This document shows, one piece after another, positions 1 through 13,949 of a DNA stretch of 64,000 bases; position 1 is the stretch's first letter; each line of letters starts with the position of its first letter. The position numbers and the translations under genes were made by a program. The notes beneath the pieces were generated by a model. The model saw nothing but the letters and a program-made list of their open reading frames with translations. It ran no database searches and had not been told where the DNA came from. Location of the stretch: positions 17,330,501 to 17,394,500 of the forward strand of contig NC_135007.1 of NCBI RefSeq assembly GCF_051020985.1, given 5' to 3'. The DNA comes from Nomia melanderi (taxonomy: Eukaryota; Arthropoda; Insecta; Hymenoptera; Halictidae).

Positions 1-2750
1 AAGGAGCTCGTTAAAAATCAATTAACCGAGACTCCAGCGCGTTAATGAGCGTCTGCGCGAAACGGTTTTTTATGGGCTCGGAAAAAATTAATAAAAATTT
101 CCCGTTGAGGGGTCGTTAACGGGATCAGTTGCCTTGGGCGATCAACGAAAAGGGATCTCCTGTGGACGCCATTTTTTTTGTTCGATAACAAGTCTGAGTG
201 CTTGTATTTATGTAGATTCGTTTTCCCGTCACTCGAGCCGTGAATTTCTCCCCGGCTCTCGAGTGGGCCCTTAACACGTTGTGAACTAATGGGGGTGACC
301 TGGTGTTTCTCGATAACGTGAGACGTGTTTTGATTTTTTCGAGCGTTAGTCGAGAGCTCGTTCATTCGGATCATTTGTAAGTGAGCTATATAATACGTAG
401 AATCATTATTATTAAATCAACATTAGGGGTTCAATTGTCTTGTAGACTTTATACGAACTTTGAATTGAACGGTTTCGTTGGTCAGTGTACACTTCAAAGC
501 AACAATGTATCATAGTTCTCAATGTTATACTATAGTGTCCGAACCAACGCATAAAGCTCTTCTTCTCGTAGCTTCCGAATATGTCGTGTGATCGTTTCAG
601 AAGCCAAAATATTAATTTCCACAATTTTTCTTTTCTGGACTTAACAGCATCAGCTTCTGAGCGACTCGTATTCAGTTCCCAAAGCTATGGAGTAGTGTCG
701 ACGCCGATGTGTCTAGTTCCCATGGCGCTACCGTAGCTCCCAAAGTAACCGCGAGATTAGCTCTCGAAAGCTGCCGCCCCCATCCGTCCCGAACGCGCTA
801 AGTGGCGGCACTTTCAAAAGACGTTGTTGACACGCGTGATTAGAGACAGCGGACCTCTTGGTCCACCGATCATCAGCCGGTCCCGGGTCGCGCCGAAAAC
901 AGACGAGTCCGCGGGACAGCTTCTGACAAACACCGTACTCCGCCGGTTCCCTCGATCCTCTCGATCCTCTCGATCCTCTCGAGCAGCCAGATAAGTCTCG
1001 CGAGTTTATACGACGTGGACCGTTATCGTTTATCTTGATAAGATAAACACCGCCGGGCTGGTCGCGTTCTTCGCGGCCGGCAAGGATTCAGTGTTGAGGT
1101 GGCGAGTGGCTCGCATATTTACGCGTTGTGACACGCGTGTTCGCGATTACCGTGGGCCCGCGGCGCGCATAAACAACCGGTCCGCGAATATATATCGGCG
1201 ACGTTACCAACGATCGACCACGAAAAAAATGAGCCGCTTTTGGCCGGCCGCCAGGTTCGCGGGAATTCTCACGCTTAGGAGAGGCCTGCGGCGCGAGCCT
1301 CGCCTCTTCGGCGACCGGGTCATCTCAGCCTGGCGCTTTTGCACGTGAATCCTCTTTGTCTACCACAGTTTGCTCGGACAGTTCGCCAAGTGTATTCTGT
1401 CCGTTGTTCTCATTCTACGTCACTGGGAACCGCGGAACCTTCACCCGCGCATCGCGAACAATTCTTCTGTGGGGGATTTTTCTACGAGTTTCGATGTGTT
1501 CTTCGAGTTTTCGAATTGTTACGGGGGATACAGAGATAAACGAGATACTCAGTGGACTAGAAACGTATAGCAGTTCTTGGAAAATTGTACGGACGGACAG
1601 AGGAAAAGGCTACGCCAGTGGAACTTCGGAAATTTCAGAGACTTCGTGTGAAGTTTACACGATCGCAGTGACCGAGTTGTTTGAACACTCGACGAGAACG
1701 CATTGGTAAATTACGTCGGCGATAAGAAGCTGCAAATTGTGCCGCGATCGCACGGATCGAAACGGCGGGAATGGTAATATTTATGTAATTCCCGTATGAA
1801 TCGTTCGAGGACGAGCGACGGGCGTGAGCGGCACGAACCGCGAAACCGCACGGCTGAGAATTTGCGAGCTCGTTTTCGAATTATAAACGAGATAGGGTTC
1901 GATTATGGCGGCGCGATAAGGAACCACGTTAGTCGGTACGGTCTGATATACAAGGTGACTGTAATAGCCAGCCGCGGGCAACGGGGAACGTTCCACATAC
2001 AGAACCAACGTCGGAGAAAAGGTTTGAAACTTTCATAGGCAACGTTTTATTCCATGTTTCTCGTGCCGTTACGACGATTTTCTCCATTTTCGATTCTTCG
2101 TGTAGTAGCCAGTATAAACAACTGTCTAGTTGGCGAAATTAATTATTCTCGTAATCTCGATCGGTCAAGTTATCGACGCTATCTTCGATCTTGATAAAAC
2201 AATCTACGAAAATGGCAACCCGCGCGAAGATCCGTAATCTGATCGTAATACACGTCGCACGGTTGTCCATAACGAATGCGGTAACGGTGGTCCACCCGAG
2301 CTGAATGAAAATCGCGTCGATTCATCACGTCGCTCGATGCGTCGGTGTGCCATCGCGTTACTTAAAACAATCACGAATCGGCCAAGTGCGGCAATACTAA
2401 GTCTTGACCTACTGTAGATCGTAGCAGTTTCGTTGCGGCGAGGAGTATAGGAAGTACTGTTTAAAAAAGCATTCGTCAATGCCTCTGCTGCGACGAACCG
2501 ATCTCTTTGTAATGGTCCCTGGCTGTTAGCGCAAGGTAATAGCTGTACTCTCGCGATCGATTAACACTTTGACTGGCACGTCACCTGCATCTGGATGACA
2601 CCGTTCTTTACACGAACTTGGACATAATTTTCTTGGTATCGTATCGAGTCGATTTTTCTTAGATACATGAGATATAAGGAAGATAGTAGAGTAATCGGTA
2701 TAAAGAATCTCGACTTCTTAGTTTCTGCTCTATTCGGAATAACTAAACTC
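1..2750. other. Upstream non-coding sequence, no gene supported
   Basis: I read both strands and found no open frame with a recognisable domain or a convincing exon structure. The short frames present (up to about 110 codons) look like chance frames in CpG-rich DNA. The part from about 780 to 1340 is clearly GC- and CpG-rich and could be a distal promoter or non-coding exon of the downstream gene, but no splice pattern confirms this. A TATA-like run lies near 383-393 without other promoter elements. Confidence 0.5.
950..982. repeat. Short 9-bp tandem repeat
   Basis: About three and a half copies of the 9-bp unit tctcgatcc follow one another. It is a minor simple repeat inside the CpG-rich block. 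Confidence 0.8.
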
Positions 2751-4680
2751 GAGGTACTTCTGTTGCGTTAAAGGTTAACTCGATTTCGAATATCCATAAG
2801 AAACCGTGCCTCTGAAATTCGAGTGGCAGTCAGTCTGTTCAAACGCTCGGACATTAGATCCACACAGTCGCGTATCGGCGACCAGCCGTCGAACCCGCCG
2901 CCAAACCCGCCGCGGCAGGCCACATCGAATTTCAAAACTCCCGCGGTTACGTGACCTGCCCTACGAACCTGTTTGTAACGGCAGCCTATTCTACGCGTAG
3001 CGCTGTCAAAAAGAGCCAGATGCCTCTCTCGGGTATAGGTCCCTACCACGCAGACCTGCCGTGTCCCTTGGTCCTCTCTCGCCTCTCCTCTCTCCTCCCC
3101 CACCCTTTCGTCATTCTTGTTGCCGGTTTCACCCCCGATCCCCGATCGCCGGTCTTCTCTATCCGGCGGACGGTGAAAGCGAAGGATGGAAACGGAGCGG
3201 TAACTTCGTGGCGCGGCGTTGGCCAGACGGAGAGACCTCGTACGAACGAGCGAGGCGGCAGACAGGGGTCGGCGAGGAAGGAGGCAGGTTCTGGAACCTC
3301 GAGGCTCGAGGTAGAGGCAGCCTGGGTGGGCGGCAGTTGTCCAGGCCGGCGCAGTCTGTGTCGAGGCGACGTGCTCTACACGACGGAGCGGCAAATCGCG
3401 TCTTCTCCAACTCGCAAGCCGCTCGCTCGCTCTTCCCCCTCCTTCTCTTTCTCCTTCTTATTCTTCCCCCTCCTCTCTTCTTCTTCTTCTTCTGCTTCTT
3501 CTTCTTCTTCATGATCCTCTTCATCTTCTTACAAACATTCCCTCAGCTCCATTCGAATTCCATCGATGTTCTTGCTCCCTTCATCCACCTCTTCGTGATC
3601 TCTTGCTCCCTTCTCGTCGTCTCTCTTCATTCTTCCTCATTCTTCCCCCCCTCTTCATCCTTCGGGCAATCCTCTTTCCTCTCCGCTTCATTCCAGCGTT
3701 CTCCCGATCCTCCCGGCCTCTCGTTTTAGTCCCCCGTCGCCTGTCCTTGTTCGGTCCTCTTCCCCCAAATTTCAGATACCCTTTACTCCTTCCAGCCAGT
3801 CGCTCCTCGATCTCCTTCTCCCGTCACCTGTCTTCGTTCCATCTTCGTTCTCCGAACAGCAACACACTCTTCGCTCCTTCCAGCGAATCGCTCCTCGGTC
3901 TCCTTCTCCCGTCACCTGTCCTCGTTCGATCATCGTTCCCCGAAAAGCAACATACTCCTCACTCCTTCCAGCCAGCCTCGCTCCTTCTTCCCATTCATCC
4001 TTCTCCGACGCCGTTCCGTCTTCTTCCTTCGAAGACCGAGCGTGTCTCTCCGTTTCCCTCCCCCCCGTTCTCCGTCCTCCCGTAGAGCCGAGCCGACCCG
4101 CGGTTTCTGCCTTTGCTACCTGGCTACCTGGGCCCCCGTGGTGTGTCGTACGGCGGGGTTCCGGGATACGCGCGTCGACTCCGTCAACGGTTGTGCGTCG
4201 CGGTGCGTCTACCCGCGACGGAATTCCAGTGCCACGTACCGTGCGCCGACGGTCGGAACCATTCCGGGTCCCTTCGCGGTGTCTTGTCAGTCGGGTCGGT
4301 CACGCCGATCGTGTTCGTCAGTGTCCGCGTACGTCTCTCGGTATCCTCTTGTTTCTCCTCTCTCGCCTGTCCTTGCGTTCGTTTCTTCTCTTTCGTCGCC
4401 AGTGGCCACTGAAGTTGCAGCATTCTTCAAAGAGACTAGTTTATTTCGTTCGATAAACGTGCGAGCTTCTACCAGGTTTGCTGGATGGATACTTCTGTTT
4501 CGGAGCTTCCGTCTAACGTAATCGGAAATTGAGGAAAGACGCTCAAGTGATTCGTTTGAATACTGGGTAGCCAACGAGGTTGTGCGCTCGGTAGCTGCCC
4601 CGAAAGAACGTTTTGTAATCGATGTTCGGCGAAGGTGACTATTTCGATGAATAGAACCTTCTTTTTTCATAGAATCCGCG
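2751..4680. other. CpG-rich and pyrimidine-rich block, no gene supported
   Basis: The first part (about 2870-3400) is CpG-rich and open in several frames on both strands. It is followed by about 700 bases that are almost pure C and T on the + strand (about 3420-4080), then another CpG-rich part (4080-4420) with two TCAGT initiator-like motifs near 4287 and 4317. Long frames here (for example 4042-4521 on +, 2768-3394 on -) have low-complexity S/R/P-rich products and no recognisable domain. It could be a promoter with a non-coding exon, but I cannot identify a transcript. Confidence 0.45.
3425..3520. repeat. CTT/TTC-rich pyrimidine microsatellite
   Basis: This is a C/T-only stretch ending in a run of ttc triplets (about 3478-3511). 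It is the purest part of a longer pyrimidine-rich region. It forces the S/F-rich and K/R-rich translations seen on either strand, so those should not be taken as genes. Confidence 0.85.
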
Positions 4681-7600
4681 TATGTTTAGTTCTTATTCCG
4701 AAAATCGCGTCAACTGTTTTGGTTGCCCAACAGAGTACGCTTTCCTCGATGCAAATACCTCGGATACTGCTCGTGTTTTCGAAGTGCTGCAACTTCTAAG
4801 GCCGTCACCGTAGATTGCGACGCGTCCGTCTCTGTCCCGCGCGAACGGTTACGTGCCGATTAATCGCGTTGATCGTCGAGTGACGGAACCAGCGAGCAAA
4901 CACGCGCCAGTACAGGTGATAACGAGGCCTGCCTGGCGTTGCATAAACGTTAGCGAGACGGGAGTTGGTGAACCAAGAAGAATCTAGGTTTCCGACGATG
5001 ACGATGCCTCCTCGTGGGTGTTTTCTACGCGCGGTGACACGTGCTTGCCCGTCGAGAGGACTTACGTTATTGGTTACGGTTGCGTGATGTTGTTGGCAAG
5101 TTCCGATAGGAAACGTTGATGTTGTACGCTTTGTTTTGATGTCGCGATGGTGGGCTGATAACGGTTCATTCAGCTCTAAACACGAATTCGTTAGGTCGAG
5201 CGTCTCATGAGGTTTTTTCGGCGGACGCGTAACCGTGTAGCGAATTCTTCGTTTGTTATTGACGTTCAGTTTTACGAGTCTCTTTAGTGCTATTCTTATC
5301 GGAGCAGCTTTATTCCATTGTGCCCAGAAAAGTCGATGTTCGAGATCTTGGATATTCGTGTAATTGCGTCGATCAAAATCGACGTGAACAAGTTATTCGT
5401 CTTAGCAGTAGTTAGCTCTATCGCTGCTACGCTTTGTTCGCCATCTCGAAACGTCAGTCCTGAAATCGGGGGACTCGATATGAAAATCTCAATTCGTCCG
5501 AATGATATTAAAGTCTGCAGGGCCGAAAGGAATGCGTCCATCAAGGGGACTACCGTATTCACAGCACAGAAATTTCGTCGAACCCCCTGTGGCCCGACAG
5601 CAAAACACGAGGCGTTCGTGAGTCACGCTCCGCTCCCCGTGGCACCTCCCTGCTCGTTCTCCGTTCCCCTGTCCCCGGCTACTAACGTGTCCCTCCTTCC
5701 TCGTCCCCCAAACAACATTTCTGTCTTTCTTATATTCAACATGACACACTCGCACATCACGTATACACATTCTTGCTCGCCCATTCGCTCGTTTTCCACT
5801 CGGGGAACGATCCCGCCGCTATTAACACGTCGAATGCCGGACGATTTCACGAAACGAAGTACTTACGCATCATGCAAAAGTATCGAACGATTCAATCGAG
5901 TCGCGTTATCATTCCTCGGCGTTCATCTGGCCATGTGTCGGTGTTTTTCACGCTACAACCGCCAAATATGGTCCATTTTAGATATATTCGTTTTCGATTC
6001 ATCGAAGTTCTAAATTTGCTTCTGCGAGAAATTGTTGCTTGTAGATCGAAAATCTGTTCACTGGAGAAATAGTAACTCGACATAATTATATTCTTTTCCT
6101 ATGTAAAACTATGAGTCACCTCAACCGCTCCACGGTTCTAACATTCGAAACGAGTTACACACCAGATGTGTGAGGCAGTGCCTGCCAAAAAGACCAATCA
6201 CACGATAAGCAATCGTCGCAACAGAATTAATCGTGTTTACAATAAATGGATAAGGTGCATCGACTTTCCAAATGATCTTCAATACAGGGAATTTATCAAA
6301 TAATCATCGTCCAGTTGGATGAATCACGGTGATTCGACTCTGTTGGGTCGCCGCTGACCCCGACGGCATTTAGCGTATTAACGCGGCGCCGCGCGCGCGT
6401 TGTTGATAATCACGGAGCGGTTTAAGCGTGTTGTGCCGAGCAGCGATTCACTGAACGGGGAATACGTGTACCGATGTTTATCGTTCTATCGTTCATTCAT
6501 GATTGGGATCGCTGGTCTCGATCCCCTCTTCGATCCCTCGGTCTCGTTTATTAGGTGGTTCCTGGAACTCTGTTTAGGAGGAGGCAACGTTTCGGACGTG
6601 GGGTCCGTGGGATCGTCTCGTCCCATTTGACTCTCCAGAGCTCCAGGAATTTAGTCTCGGCTGGAATGGGTCGGGAGAGCAGGGAAAGGAGCTTCGTTGC
6701 ATGAAAGATTGAGGATGATGCGAGGTTCCCGGGGTCTCGCGGATAGAGCAGTGCTCTTTCCGAGTTTATTTAAGATCAGACTCGATTGTTAGACTGTTTC
6801 GTGTATTCGTTGGATCAACCCATTGACACCAATTAGTTCCTTGATCCGCTAAACACTTGATCTGTTTAAGGAATTTAACTCCTTCTCGAATATTTACCAG
6901 TGAGTTCAGTAAATGCACAAGGACGATGAATGGGTAGTTTATGTTCGTGCTGGGAAATCGTGAACAATGAAGCGATTAATGTAACTCTCGACGAAATGAA
7001 TCGTGAAGTACAGGGTTGGTAGCTAATGAACGAGATATGATAATTTTCAATTTAGTAGACTATTTGCAAGTGCAACTAAATCGATCGAAGTATCTATATT
7101 CATCAATCGATACGCCTACTCGTTAGAATCGACCGAAGATATATTGGAAATCGAGTATCCAAGCGGCTGCATCTTCGAGAAACAGTCTAAAACAAGTGCA
7201 GCCGAGAGAAGCCAACTAGAATTCCTCCAAAAAGAAGGTAGCCTCTAGCCGGGAGCCTCGAAGAGCCAAGAAACACCGTTCCCAAGCCGCGCAGGGTCGT
7301 AAAAGCCTCGAAATACCGAAGACGCGACGCGTTACACCATAATCGAGGGTAGCCGCCGCGCGTTAACGGATAGAAGGCGGTTTTCGCGGCGAGTGAATAA
7401 GAAGAAAGTCGTTTTCATCGAATACGGGGATTGCGTAATAATTGCAGGCCGCTTGCGCGCGCGCCCGAGAGCTCTATGACAAACCGGCTTCGCGAGACGC
7501 GATCACGTATATACACTCTCCTCCGCTGTGTCCGTCGGCTTGGCCGGCTGCCGCGTACCTGGAATTTCTTAATTTGGTCCGATCGACCTATTCTCTGGCC

Positions 7601-9939
7601 CGAATCGGTCGTAGCCTCTGCACTCTCTTCGCTTCGTTCCCCTTTTTCGCCGTTTTCAGGCCGGACTAACTCATTCTAGTCGAGAAGCTTTTGTAGGAAA
7701 AGGTTTTTCTCGAAATATGCAGTTCTCGTGTTTCATGCAGTTTGATTTGAACGTTGAATCAAATGATTCTGTACAGAAGGCTTCTCGTATGAGGAATCTT
7801 TCGTTGAAAATAAGTTTCTCCGTTGCGGGCTCGAGGAAATGGAAACATTTCAGATTAGGTCACTCTAGATAGGAAGCGTTCGCAGGGAAATTCTCCTGAA
7901 AATAACGAAAAGCCCCGTCATTTTGGGGTTGGTAGAATGGAACGGTCGTTTTTATTGCCACCATTGAAGGTCCCCATAGCTGGGACCGGAATCTTATTTG
8001 CGGGCAAGATATAGTTATCGTTCACCGCATGATTCACTGATTTCACTCCGATTCTGCGCTCTTTCTGCGCTGGAAATTTTGATCGATGTACTTTCGGTGA
8101 GTCATCCGATTGATGTATCGAATGTATGATAAATATACTTGATTGCCGCTTAATTCTATTAATTCAGCATGTAACGCGCGATAGCGAAAATGGCATTTAG
8201 TAATCGACAACACAAATTCTTGTGAAATCGAGGAGTGCTGTGTTTGGTGTTATCGAGGTTTTAATCTTTACGACGTTGTTCGCTTCGAAATTCGTGATTC
8301 GTAGTGTCGTAGCTCGCGAATGTTATAATTTGCAAATGTTCTCACTCTTCGAATCATTAACAAGAGACGGAATTATGTAGTATTCGTTGACTATTCACAA
8401 ATTTTGAATGCCCAGTGTTTACTCTGGAAACGTTCTCGAAATTTCCTCGAAATGGTCCGATACTGGGTTCGTTTCCAACTTTTCCCCGGCGCTTTTTCTT
8501 CTGTTCTCGGCCTGGACGACTGTGTCGCCTCGCCATCGCTGCGCCGACAATCTCGCTCTCCTTCTACCCGCTCGGTTAGTGTATCCCGGTCCCCACCTTC
8601 GTAGCCGCGACCTCCGTCGCGTTCGCGCCGAAAGCCGTATTTGGTTGTCGCGTTAACAGACCCGCGAAAGTGCAAGTAAGCTTTTCGAGGAGGGCCATTG
8701 CAGTTTGCCGTAACAACTGGCCGCGCGATAAGCGAGCCGTCCGAAGTGACTCACCCTGCTTCTCGATTCTCTTTTTCGCATTTTAGCTGCTCGGTAGAGG
8801 CTGCATCGGTGCCTTACTGCATTTAAATTCAACCCCTTTTTGTCTTTTTCGATCTAATTCAGATTAACCGTGCTATTCCTGCTGTTTCACACTTCGAATG
8901 TCAATTGATCTTACTTGCCGTGTCTCACAGTTTAGTTCAAGTTTTAAATATCTGTTAATTTGAAATGCTGAATCTCCATTATACCATATATTCATCGGTT
9001 TAGCGGCTATTGTATTAAAATAAACGTTTTCGATCGTTTGAAGCCGCAGCGTTTCTTCGACGAGTGCATTTAAATGCATCCTCGTTGTCGCAGACGCCAT
9101 TATCCTCTAATTTCCCTCGGTCGTTTGCCCTTCTGTGAGCTTTTCATTTTTCATCGCGAGTTAGGAGGGTCGTTGACTCAGAATTACACGGTCCTAGACA
9201 AACTTTGTTCCACGAGAGGCAGGACCTCCTAGGGTCCTCGTACCCGCGACGCGATTACAAAGCGTCTCGCGTGCAGACCGCCTCGGGGAACGTTTTGTTT
9301 GCCGTCGTCGTCGCGGCGAATTTTTTATTTGATCCGACGCGGGTCTGGGCCGTCGCGTTCGCAACCTCGGAAACCAGTTTCAGTTGCGTCGCGAACAAGG
9401 AACGGAGTTTAGAGAGCTAGGGATGGGATATCAAGTTCAATATGTAACGAGTCAGTCTCGATATCCGGATTCCGTTTTATTGCTTCTTCGTTTGGCATTG
9501 TGCTTCGCCCAAGAAAGTCCTCTTGTTACATTCGATTCTATCCGATTCGTTCGATCTCGCCTTGAGCCTCGTTGCAAGACGAGTTCATTTAGACGTTAAA
9601 GTTGAGAGTGTTACAAGTTATCGAGAACGGTAAATTAAGGATCAACGTATTCGCGACATCTACTTGGTCAAATTATATAGATTCTCCGAATCTATTATCA
9701 TTCAAATTTCATCTCCCAATTCCACGCCTCTCGGACCACATTCCTAAAATGCAGACTTCTCATATTTCATCGCAAAATTCTTCAAAACCCACGGCGACTC
9801 CTTTCATATTCGAAACACTCGGCCGTCCGCTAGAAAATCCTGAAATTCCAGCTCGTCCAGAGAGAGTCTCTCCTTTACCTTGACTCCATCGAAAACAGCC
9901 CGTATCGTCTAGAGACCAGCAATCTATCGTCCGAAACGC
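4681..9939. other. Non-coding stretch, nothing recognised
   Basis: The sequence is of mixed composition with many short frames on both strands, none with a family resemblance. Frames near 5318-6013 and 7431-7679 (+) are open by chance and have no plausible products. I see no repeat array, RNA gene or transposon here. Confidence 0.45.
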
Positions 9940-10235
9940 GTTCTCGTGGTCGAGCCGGCTCGCTCGCATCTCGAGAAAGGTCGGCGGAGGATTTACGAGA
10001 CGCGAGTGGCCCCGGGACTCGCGAATTCCATCCGCGGAGGCCATCCTCAAGGACTCGGTGAATCGGAGGCCCGGGAGAGCGAGTCCGTTCGTTTCGAGAG
10101 AGGATCGGTAGAAGCGCGCGCGCGCGCTCGCTCGCTCGCGCCGGAGAGCGCGGCCGTATCAAGTTCGAGGCTGCGCGAGAGGACACGGCTGGATGATCTC
10201 GCGATCTCGAAAGGTCGCGATCCGTAATCGATATT
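9940..10235. other. CpG-rich block with alternating CG run
   Basis: A compact GC-rich stretch contains a short alternating CG run followed by ctcg repeats (about 10118-10140). It is open in frames on both strands without recognisable products. It may be regulatory DNA, but nothing beyond composition supports that. Confidence 0.4.
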
Positions 10236-13200
10236 CCTTTGCCTCTAGAATTACCCGCGTTTCCTGGGGGCGACATGATAAACCTGTCGATACGCACTGT
10301 CAGTTGGTGACGAGTTGACTAGCGTGACGGAACAGGAGCTAAAGAGGTTGCCTGGTTCTTTAGTTTCTCCTTTTTCATCCGTTTCCTTTGATCGCTGGGG
10401 TTCGTTGATGTTCGAGTTTCTTCGTGACGCTTTGTTAATAATTTTCATTTCTCGTGTGTGTTCTTTACTGTACCAAGAAATTCTAAGTGAAAGAAGATAG
10501 GGCTATTAGACTTCAGCCTCCTTTACAGTCTAGGTTCATCAATTATATCTCGGTAGGAAAAGATTCAGCATTCCAATACGATTATCCAGTTACCTCCAGC
10601 TGATGGAAATTGAATGATATTTCTACATAGGTTTCACGTTCAGTCTGCGTTCACCGCTGATTCGAGCCTACTAATCTAGAGTACTAAGTAAACGGTAGCA
10701 AGCCGTGGAACCTCGATTACTCGCATTATACCTGAACCTATCCAGCCTATAATCAACGCACAAAGTGCCAATCAAATCGTAACGAACACGCACAACCCCT
10801 AAAATTACCAAACAATTGCATTAAGTAGGGCAAACGTGTCCCACGACTGATTCTAGGCAAAACGTTGCTTCTTTCCTCGAAGGAAAAAGTTAGCGGAGGT
10901 GGATGTGTTACGAGATGTCAAGATAGGTGGGGTTTCCGTTGGAGAACCGGCCGAATCAGAGAGAAAGAGAGACGGGAATACACTATTATCTAGTCATTAG
11001 CGTTACTAAATATTTTCATTCAACGTGAAATTCTTTATTGTAATTATTTTCGAGCAATTTGGCAGCATAGCGACAGTCATTCTGTTAACACGTCGACGCT
11101 TACCTTGAAATCGGTGGTGAACGAAAGAAACAATATTTTCCTTTTGTTAATTAGTTGTTTCTTTGGGAGTTCGATCAAAATTTCAGGCTATAGACGGCAT
11201 TGTGCATAAGATTTTCTAATTCTACACATCGAATCAAGCGATGACTGAGAATCACCTCCGAGTGCGAAGGGTTAAAGGGGGTTGAGGGTGGAAAGGAGAG
11301 GCGAAAAGGAGCCCGTTGCCTCGTTACAGCGCTTCGGCCGCGTGCTACTCAAGGTTGACCGAACTATAGGAGAGAGTCTCTCCTTCGGCCGCTTCCAACT
11401 GGCCCTCCGGAGTCCTCCGCGTAGTGCCGGCTACACGGACCCGTTATGCTGCTACGCCGTCGCCGCAAGAATGCCGCCGAGCCGGCCCCTTCTTCTGCGA
11501 CTCGCGTTATACCGATCCCCTGAGTCGATCCCCGATCCTCTGGAACCACGCGCTTCCTTCTTCCCGTTGTTACGTAGTGGATCGTCGACGATCACCGAAA
11601 TTCCAGTGCTACTCGCCAAAGGGTGACGCGTGTTTCCACGATCCCAAAGGGGTGGAATAATAATAATTGAGACGACTCGATCCGATTTCCGTATTTTCAA
11701 TTGTTTTCGGTGGTGCAGAATGTCTTCCAAATCACAAGCCCATCTTCCGGAATGCGGAGGTTCGATGGTTCATATTTTAAAGAAGCAAATCCGAAATGTT
11801 CATACCGACGACTCGAATGTCCGCTAGTTTCACGCGTGCCGCGTCGTATTTCAGTTCGAACGAAATCCCTTACATCCCCGATGAAAGGTAATCGATTTCG
11901 CGTGGGATGTCTCTATAGAACGTTCACTAAAATACGAATCACGAAAGGAGCAAAAGGGCCTCGAACCATACCCAACGCGTTCCGCCGTGTCCATTCGAGC
12001 GTGGCCGAGTCCATCGAGAGGCTTTTCGCTCGCGCGATAAAACGTGGTCCCCGGCGTCGGAATAAGGACATTTCGTATGCAGCAACCGGACGGAGCGGTT
12101 CGATGTCAGCCGAGACCGATTGCTACCTTTCTACGAGCGTCTCGCGCTGTAGAAGGCCGCGTATCGTTCACCGAAAGATCGTAGGAGGCGTGTGAGTGGC
12201 CAGGTGAGAAAGAGAGAGGTGTAACGCGCGAGTCGTGATGTCACCAGGCTCCGTCTCTTATGAATCGTTCTTCTTCTTAAGGCGAACCGAACCCGCCGCC
12301 TTCTGCGGCGATGCATCATCCTCCGATTCATCCGGTTTTTCTGCACTTTTCTTCTGGGAACTTTGTTTGGTAACCTGCCGGCTTAATGAACACTTGGATT
12401 ATTGAAAGCTTAGGTCATTGGAAACTCGGGTTATCGCGAGCTTACGTTTCTGAAAAGTAGAATTACCGAAAGCCTCGATTATCGAACACTTCGGCTACAG
12501 GAAATTTAGATTACCGAAGGTTTTGACTACTGAACACTTCGATTATAGGAAACTTAAGCTACTTAGATCACTGAATGCTTCGATCACTAACAATTTACCA
12601 TTGTTCTACTATTATTTTCTATTAGAAATTTCACGAATCTCAAGGTAATCCCAATTCGTCACTTCTCGATCATTCTTCGATCAGCAGATTCAAAGATTCG
12701 ATCTTTGGCTACCGAGGGTAGCCTGTCTTATTAGTAGCTGATTAAAACAATTGAAAACTATTTCCGAAGCGTTCTAAACAGTCCATTCGCGCGTGTTACG
12801 CGCCCGCACCGGTGTGCGCGGCTCAGCTTTGCACGCTTTCTCTCGAACTTTCTACACGGTCGTCTAAGCAACGGGAGGGACGGACACGGTCAGAAGCGGA
12901 GGGCCGCGTAACACCGCACGGCGCGTGACACGCGCGATACTCTATTTTCTATTCGCATCTAATTCCGTCGGACCAGACGCGAAACAGAGAGGAACCGGGG
13001 GCTGGGAAGTCGAGTCGGGCTCAGCCGGCCCAAGGTGTGCTCACCGCTGAGTCCAATCGCCGCTCGGAACCTAGAGTTCACGCAGTTCAATCGGATTTTC
13101 TCACATGCCGGATCGAGCGAGAAATAATTACCAATTATTTTAAACTTCGAAATTGCTGCCAGAAGAATTTTCGTTTTCATAGCGTTTTCGTATTGTAATA

Positions 13201-13949
13201 GTTATTAAAATGGAATGTCAGGTCGAAGGAAACGAGCACGCAACGCGAATCCTTATCACGATCGAAAGTGAATAACATCGAGCGTCGAAAATGTTCATTC
13301 TTTTCTCTGTAGATCAATATGCAGATTTCCTAAGAATTATTCGTACGAGAACTTAATACGTTCAATTCGACGGTGCATCGAGGAAGAATGTTGATCATAG
13401 TGCACGCCTCGAATTCCGTATAATTCGAGTAATATACCGTAGATTCTTATTCACGCGAAAATTGGGGGGTTTCAATGGAAACACTGTTCTCCGACAGTTC
13501 CCCTCAAACGAGATATTCTCCGCTGTTTTAGCATGGACAAGTGGGTATTTGATACGACTACTCTCGGAAGATTTCAGGCGCATTAACCGTGAACCTTTCG
13601 CTTTCCTGCCAATTCTTATCACCGGATCACAGAGCAATAGGAAAATGGAATGTGAACTATCCAACGCGACTTCAATTGTCATGAAATTCGACGAGTAATC
13701 GCTATCGATAGCACATAATCACTGACTCCGATCGACTCTCAACTCTTTCTATTTCAAATAAACTCTCAAATCGAGTTAATCGATCTAAAACCAATCATCG
13801 ATCGCGTTGTACACCGTGCCAACCTCCGCTCACACGCGACGTTAAAAGTAACGTTATGTCAGCGTTGCGATATCCTTGAAACGAGACCAATGTTGTCGAC
13901 TCCAGGCAGGCGATCATTGACGCAAGAACAAAATAGAATATTAGTAAAA
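10236..13949. other. Non-coding stretch with CpG-rich block and minisatellite
   Basis: No gene is supported. A CpG-rich part lies at about 11280-11640. An open frame at 11701-12195 (+, 164 codons) ends next to a good donor-like gtgagt near 12193, but its product has no known features and the phase does not fit the downstream shot exon. The 16-bp repeat array at 12387-12603 is listed separately. Confidence 0.45.
12387..12603. repeat. Degenerate 16-bp minisatellite, about 13 units
   Basis: Eleven consecutive units of exactly 16 bases run from 12387 to 12562, each resembling tgaacacttcgattat. A 9-base partial unit and two more full units follow. Individual units share roughly half to three quarters of their bases, so the array is old, yet the 16-base spacing holds throughout the eleven units. 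Units typically open with tgaa, cgaa or agga and end in ttat or ctac. I see no coding potential. Confidence 0.85.
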